Below are positions 7,519 through 10,508 of a stretch of DNA of 10,508 bases, piece after piece. Both the position numbers and the translations under genes were made by a program. Below the pieces are notes generated by a model that saw nothing but the letters and a program-made list of their open reading frames with translations, searched no databases and had not been told where the DNA came from. Origin of the DNA: DATAYA01 sp036272815 (GTDB lineage Bacteria > Pseudomonadota > Alphaproteobacteria > Acetobacterales > Acetobacteraceae). The stretch's first letter is position 1; every line of letters begins with the position of its first letter. The stretch lies in the NCBI GenBank assembly GCA_036272815.1, contig DATAYA010000183.1, positions 1 through 10,508 on the forward strand, read 5' to 3'.

Positions 7519-8984
7519 CGGCTCTCCATGAGCAAGGAAAGCTGGCGCTCGGCATTGTCCTGCATGTCGGGCAGCGGGATCGGGTAGTCGCCGGTGAAGC
7601 AGGCGTCGCAGAACCGCGCCCGGCCCGGATCGCGTCCGGCATGGCCGAGCGCGCGGTAGAGCCCGTCGAGGGAGATGAAGGCCAGGCTGTCGGCGCCGAT
7701 CTCGTGCGCCATCTCCTCGACCGTATGCCGCGCCGCCAGCAGCTTGCCGCGCTCAGGCGTGTCGATGCCGTAGAAGCAGGAATGGGTCGTCGGCGGCGAG
7801 GAGATGCGCATGTGGACCTCGGCCGCGCCCGCCTGACGCACCATCTCGACGATTTTTTGACTCGTCGTGCCGCGCACGATCGAATCGTCGACCAGGATCA
7901 CGCGACGTCCGGTCAGCGCCGCGCGGTTGGCCGAGTGCTTCAGCTTCACGCCGAGGTGGCGGATCTGATCGGTCGGCTCGATGAAGGTGCGGCCGACATA
8001 GTGATTGCGGATGATGCCGAGTTCGAACGGCACGCCGCTCTCGGCGGCATAGCCCATCGCCGCCGGCACGCCGCTGTCGGGCACCGGCACCACGACGTCG
8101 GCGGGGACGTGGCTCTCGCGCGCCAGCTCGGTGCCGATCCGCTTGCGCGCGTCATAGACCGGCGTGCCTTCGACGATGGAATCGGGGCGGGCGAAATAGA
8201 TGTATTCGAACACGCAGAACTTGCCGCGGGCGACGCCGAACGGCTTGATGCTGTGCACGCCCTTGTCATTGATGACGACGATCTCGCCCGGCTCGATGTC
8301 GCGGACGAAGCTGGCGCCCACGATGTCGAGCGCGCAGGTCTCGGAGGCCAGCACCCAGCCCGGCTGGCCGCTGCCGGCGCCGTCGATCCGGCCGAGGATC
8401 AGCGGCCGCACGCCGAGCGGGTCGCGCACGCCCATCAGCGCCTCGTTCGACAGCGACACCAGCGAGTAGGCGCCGACGACCTGCTTGAGTGCGTCGATCA
8501 GCCGGTCGGCGACCGTCGAATAGAGGCTGATCGCGATCAGGTGGATGAACACCTCGCTGTCGGTCGTCGACTGGAAGAGGCAGCCGCGGCGCACCAACGC
8601 ACGGCGCAGGGCGTGGGCGTTGGTGAGGTTGCCGTTATGCGCGACCGCAAAGCCGCCGAACTCGAAATCGGCATAGAGCGGCTGGACATTCCGCAGAATC
8701 GTCTCGCCGGTCGTGGCGTAGCGGTTGTGGCCGACCGCACTCGATCCGGGGAGCGAGGCGATGACGCGGGCATCGCTGAAATTGTCGCCGACCAGGCCGA
8801 TGCCGCGATGCGAGTGGAAGCGGCTGCCGTCATAGCTCACGATCCCGGTCGATTCCTGGCCGCGGTGCTGCAGCGCGTGCAGGCCGAGCGCGGTCAGCGC
8901 CGCGGCGTCGATCGCGTTCCAGACCCCGAAGACGCCGCATTCCTCGTGCGGCTTGTCGTCGTCGTACCAAGGAGACGTCGTCAT
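7515..8984 (-). CDS. purF: Amidophosphoribosyltransferase PurF, Fe-S type with propeptide
   Basis: This enzyme catalyses the first committed step of de novo purine synthesis: PRPP plus glutamine gives phosphoribosylamine. It has 489 residues. The N-terminal Ntn glutaminase domain has its nucleophile Cys16 (EECGVFG) behind a 15-residue propeptide that must be removed, as in the Bacillus enzyme. HALQHRGQES (36-45), GHNRYAT (85-91) and HNGNLTN (116-122) shape the glutamine site. The PRT domain carries the PRPP loop VILVDDSIVRGTT (362-374). Four cysteines at 257, 403, 459 and 462 (FCVFEY, SCFYGID, FCDAC) fit the [4Fe-4S] ligands of the Bacillus-type enzyme, so oxygen lability is expected. The start is ATG with GGAAGG 6 bases upstream. 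cvpA ends 16 bases before it, and the SDR gene overlaps its stop. Confidence 0.98.
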   Translation of the reverse strand: MTTSPWYDDDKPHEECGVFGVWNAIDAAALTALGLHALQHRGQESTGIVSYDGSRFHSHRGIGLVGDNFSDARVIASLPGSSAVGHNRYATTGETILRNVQPLYADFEFGGFAVAHNGNLTNAHALRRALVRRGCLFQSTTDSEVFIHLIAISLYSTVADRLIDALKQVVGAYSLVSLSNEALMGVRDPLGVRPLILGRIDGAGSGQPGWVLASETCALDIVGASFVRDIEPGEIVVINDKGVHSIKPFGVARGKFCVFEYIYFARPDSIVEGTPVYDARKRIGTELARESHVPADVVVPVPDSGVPAAMGYAAESGVPFELGIIRNHYVGRTFIEPTDQIRHLGVKLKHSANRAALTGRRVILVDDSIVRGTTSQKIVEMVRQAGAAEVHMRISSPPTTHSCFYGIDTPERGKLLAARHTVEEMAHEIGADSLAFISLDGLYRALGHAGRDPGRARFCDACFTGDYPIPLPDMQDNAERQLSLLMESR

Positions 8985-9000
8985 GCCTCGCCTTCCCGTG

Positions 9001-9576
9001 TCAGCGTGTCGCTGGCCCCGTGGCCCGCCCCGCCGGATTGGCCCGCAGCAGCGCCGCTTCGTCCGGCCGCGCCTCGGCGGGCGGTGCAGCCACGTTCGGC
9101 CGGTAGGCTGCGGGCATCCGGGCTGCCGCCCATTCCGCTCCCTGGTAGGCGATGGGCAGTGCCCGCGCCTGCTGGATAGGGACCGGCCAGCGATCGGACG
9201 GCAGCACCAGTCCCATCCCGATATAGGCGATCACCACCAGCAGCGCAGCCCGTGCGAGGCCGAATACCAGACCCAGCGTGCGGTCGAGGCCGCCGAGCGC
9301 CGAGCCCCGGACCAGCCCGCCCACGGCGCGTGCCACGATCGAGAGCGCCACCAGCGCCACCACGAACACCACCGCGAACGCGACCGGGTCGGCGATGTCG
9401 GTCTCGGTGATCATCGAGCGGAACCAGGGGCGCACCACCGGGAAGCCGTAGACGGCAGCGGCGATGGCGCCGACCCAGGCGGCGACACCCAGCACCTCGC
9501 GCACCAGCCCGCGCATGAAGCCGAGCAGCGCCGAGAGCGCGAGCAGGGCGATGATGGCGAGGTCGACCCAGTTCAC
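9001..9576 (-). CDS. cvpA: CvpA family membrane protein
   Basis: This is an inner-membrane protein of 191 residues. CvpA is named for colicin V production in E. coli, where it sits just before purF, as here; its molecular role is not settled. Four hydrophobic segments are visible at about residues 4-20, 28-45, 63-85 and 103-126, with the family pattern GLVREVLGVAAWVGA and GGLDRTLGLVFGLARAA. After residue 130 comes a non-membrane tail rich in Ala, Pro and Arg (AAPPAEARPDEAALL). The start is GTG at 9576; no ATG, GTG or TTG lies in frame between it and the upstream TAG at 9667-9669, and there is no good Shine-Dalgarno sequence. A 15-bp tandem repeat stands directly upstream. It ends 16 bases before purF, so the two are surely one operon. 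Confidence 0.93.
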   Translation of the reverse strand: MNWVDLAIIALLALSALLGFMRGLVREVLGVAAWVGAIAAAVYGFPVVRPWFRSMITETDIADPVAFAVVFVVALVALSIVARAVGGLVRGSALGGLDRTLGLVFGLARAALLVVIAYIGMGLVLPSDRWPVPIQQARALPIAYQGAEWAAARMPAAYRPNVAAPPAEARPDEAALLRANPAGRATGPATR

Positions 9577-9583
9577 CGCTTGC

Positions 9584-9628
9584 GACCCAATCGCAGGCGA
9601 CCCAGTCGCAGGCCACCGAATCGCAGGC
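9584..9628 (-). repeat. Three 15-bp tandem units just upstream of cvpA
   Basis: Units at 9584-9598, 9599-9613 and 9614-9628 share the form GACCCARTCGCAGGC on the plus strand, with the third unit starting CACCG. The 8-mer CGACCCAG in the array (9598-9605) also occurs in the first codons of cvpA (9564-9571), so the array may derive from the gene start. The array occupies the place where a ribosome binding site would be expected. Confidence 0.85.
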
Positions 9629-9665
9629 GATCGGGATAGGGCAGGGCGATGGCGCGCGGCATGGC

Positions 9666-9696
9666 GCTATATCCGCGACCGGCGGCGCCGCGCCAA
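9666..9696 (-). promoter_or_regulatory. Possible promoter for the cvpA-purF-SDR operon
   Basis: On the minus strand TTGGCG (9696-9691) and TATAGC (9671-9666) resemble -35 and -10 boxes, but the 19-base spacer is longer than the preferred 17. A perfect 10-bp palindrome GCGGCGCCGC (9682-9691) lies in the spacer and could be an operator or chance in GC-rich DNA. The gap to lysE (9577-9723) has no other obvious signal besides the tandem repeat. Confidence 0.25.
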
Positions 9697-9723
9697 GCCC
9701 TAACTTCACGCCGGCTGCCCGAG

Positions 9724-10362
9724 TTAACCCTCCAGCAGCAGCGGGACCAGCGACGCGACCAGAAGGGCGGCCATCGCGAGATTGAAGCGGCGCAAGGCCG
9801 CCGGCGTGCGCAGCACCCTCGCGGCGCCGACGCCGACCAGCGTCCAGAAGGCCGTCGTCGGCAGGATGACCGCCAGGAAGACCGCAGCCAGCAGCGCGCC
9901 CTGGCCGACCGATCCGGAGCCGGCGGTCGTGAAGGTCACGACAGCCCCGAGCGCGATCACCCAGGCTTTCGGGTTCACCCACTGGAACAGGGCGGCGTGC
10001 ACGAAGCTCAGCGGCCGGGCATCCTCGCGGGCCATCCCGGCGCGATCGGGTCCGGCCGCCGCCGTCCGGGGTATGGCCGTCGCAATCCTCCACGCCAGCC
10101 AGAGCAGGTAGGCCGCGCCGACCCAGCGCATGCTCTCCTGGACCCAGGGCCGGGACCGCAGCACCTCGCCGGCGCCCAGGGCGACCGCAAGCAGCATCAC
10201 CGGAAAGCCGATCGAGATGCCGCAGATATGGGGCAGCGTCCGCCGGAAGCCCCAGCTTGCCCCGGACGCCGTCACCATCGCGTTGTTCGGGCCCGGCGTC
10301 GCTGCCATCGCGACCGCGAAGGCCAGGGCGGAGGCCAACCATGCCAGGGACTCTGCGCGCAC
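9724..10362 (-). CDS. LysE/RhtB family amino-acid exporter, EamB-like
   Basis: This is an inner-membrane efflux protein of 212 residues, the usual LysE/RhtB size. It carries the family signature ATPGPNN at 21-27, then GASWGFRRTLPHICGISIGF (33-52). It resembles E. coli EamB (cysteine/O-acetylserine exporter) in WVGAAYLLWLAWRIA and FQWVNPKAWVIALG. Five to six hydrophobic segments span the chain, ending with LLVASLVPLLL near the C-terminus. The substrate cannot be fixed from sequence. The start is GTG at 10362, with GAGGA 8 bases upstream; an ATG at 10370 is in another frame. It ends 147 bases before cvpA on the same strand, so read-through into the purine operon is possible. No regulator gene of the usual LysR or Lrp type is visible nearby. 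Confidence 0.92.
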   Translation of the reverse strand: MRAESLAWLASALAFAVAMAATPGPNNAMVTASGASWGFRRTLPHICGISIGFPVMLLAVALGAGEVLRSRPWVQESMRWVGAAYLLWLAWRIATAIPRTAAAGPDRAGMAREDARPLSFVHAALFQWVNPKAWVIALGAVVTFTTAGSGSVGQGALLAAVFLAVILPTTAFWTLVGVGAARVLRTPAALRRFNLAMAALLVASLVPLLLEG

Positions 10363-10452
10363 CGGGCCATTCCTCGGCTGCCAAGTCCCCCAACGCTGCC
10401 GAAAACGCCCCGCCGCGACAAGCGCGGCCTGCGCATGGCCGCCAGAGCAGAT

Positions 10453-10488
10453 GGGGCTGCCAACACAAACGGGGCTGCCGACGCAAAC
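10453..10488. repeat. Two 18-bp tandem units upstream of lysE-like gene
   Basis: GGGGCTGCCAACACAAAC (10453-10470) is followed by a copy with two changes (10471-10488), and the start of a third copy, GGGGC, follows. It lies between the exporter start and the hairpin at the window edge. Confidence 0.8.
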
Positions 10489-10507
10489 GGGGCGCCCAGG
10501 GCGCCCC
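10489..10507 (-). terminator. GC-rich hairpin at the window edge, possible terminator
   Basis: GGGGCGCCC and GGGCGCCCC are perfect inverted 9-mers around one base, usable as a 7-bp stem with a 5-base loop. On the minus strand it is followed by GTTTGCGT, only weakly T-rich. It could end an upstream minus-strand gene outside the window. The plus-strand side is cut off. Confidence 0.4.
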
Positions 10508-10508
10508 G

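Noticed and set aside
7641..9179. 512-codon open frame on the plus strand
   Set aside because: It is antisense to purF, whose motifs are complete. Its translation is low-complexity (Asp, Arg, Ala, Val) and matches no family; long antisense frames are expected in DNA this GC-rich.
9682..9691. GCGGCGCCGC palindrome as a PurR-type operator
   Set aside because: It does not resemble a known purine operator, and a 10-base GC palindrome is common by chance in this composition. It is kept only as a remark in the promoter entry.
8981..10486. 501-codon open frame on the minus strand spanning cvpA and the exporter
   Set aside because: It is out of frame with both real genes and low in complexity. The repeated ACDWV residues simply come from the 15-bp DNA repeat.

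Overview
This window is GC-rich DNA that reads as an ordinary chromosomal segment of an alphaproteobacterium. Rhodospirillales, possibly Acetobacteraceae, is my best guess. The guess rests on the cvpA-purF-SDR gene order, the Fe-S type PurF, the ybbAP/tesA cluster, the many GTG starts and the MAGLDPAIH-type palindromic intergenic repeat. No marker gene for taxonomy is present. I see no rRNA, tRNA, IS element, phage gene or CRISPR array.

Left part (1-4398): a YbbA/YbbP-like ABC exporter (ATPase plus FtsX-type permease, the permease cut by the window edge) lies on the minus strand. It diverges from a plus-strand trio: a secreted TesA-like GDSL esterase, the RNA 2',3'-cyclic phosphodiesterase ThpR, and a periplasmic PCu(A)C copper chaperone. 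The divergent starts of ybbA and tesA overlap by 8 bases, tesA/thpR overlap by 4 (GTGA), and thpR/PCuAC overlap by 14.

Middle part (4429-6517): on the minus strand, a tRNA-binding-domain protein (CsaA) is followed by a Gpt-type phosphoribosyltransferase. A class V aminotransferase-like PLP enzyme is divergent from csaA. A palindromic dispersed repeat (6558-6681) fills the gap to the next convergent gene.

Right part (6772-10508): on the minus strand, cvpA, purF (first committed step of purine synthesis) and an SDR protein form a tight operon, with purF/SDR overlapping by GTGA. The SDR has lost standard catalytic residues. A LysE/EamB-like amino-acid exporter lies upstream on the same strand.

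The least ordinary feature is a set of short tandem duplications (periods 15, 21, 16, 15 and 18 bases) sitting at gene starts or ends at five places. One of them, between csaA and gpt, creates a chain of two four-codon minigenes linking stop to start. No new multi-gene system is evident; the points worth checking are these junction repeats, the degenerate SDR and the composite palindrome.
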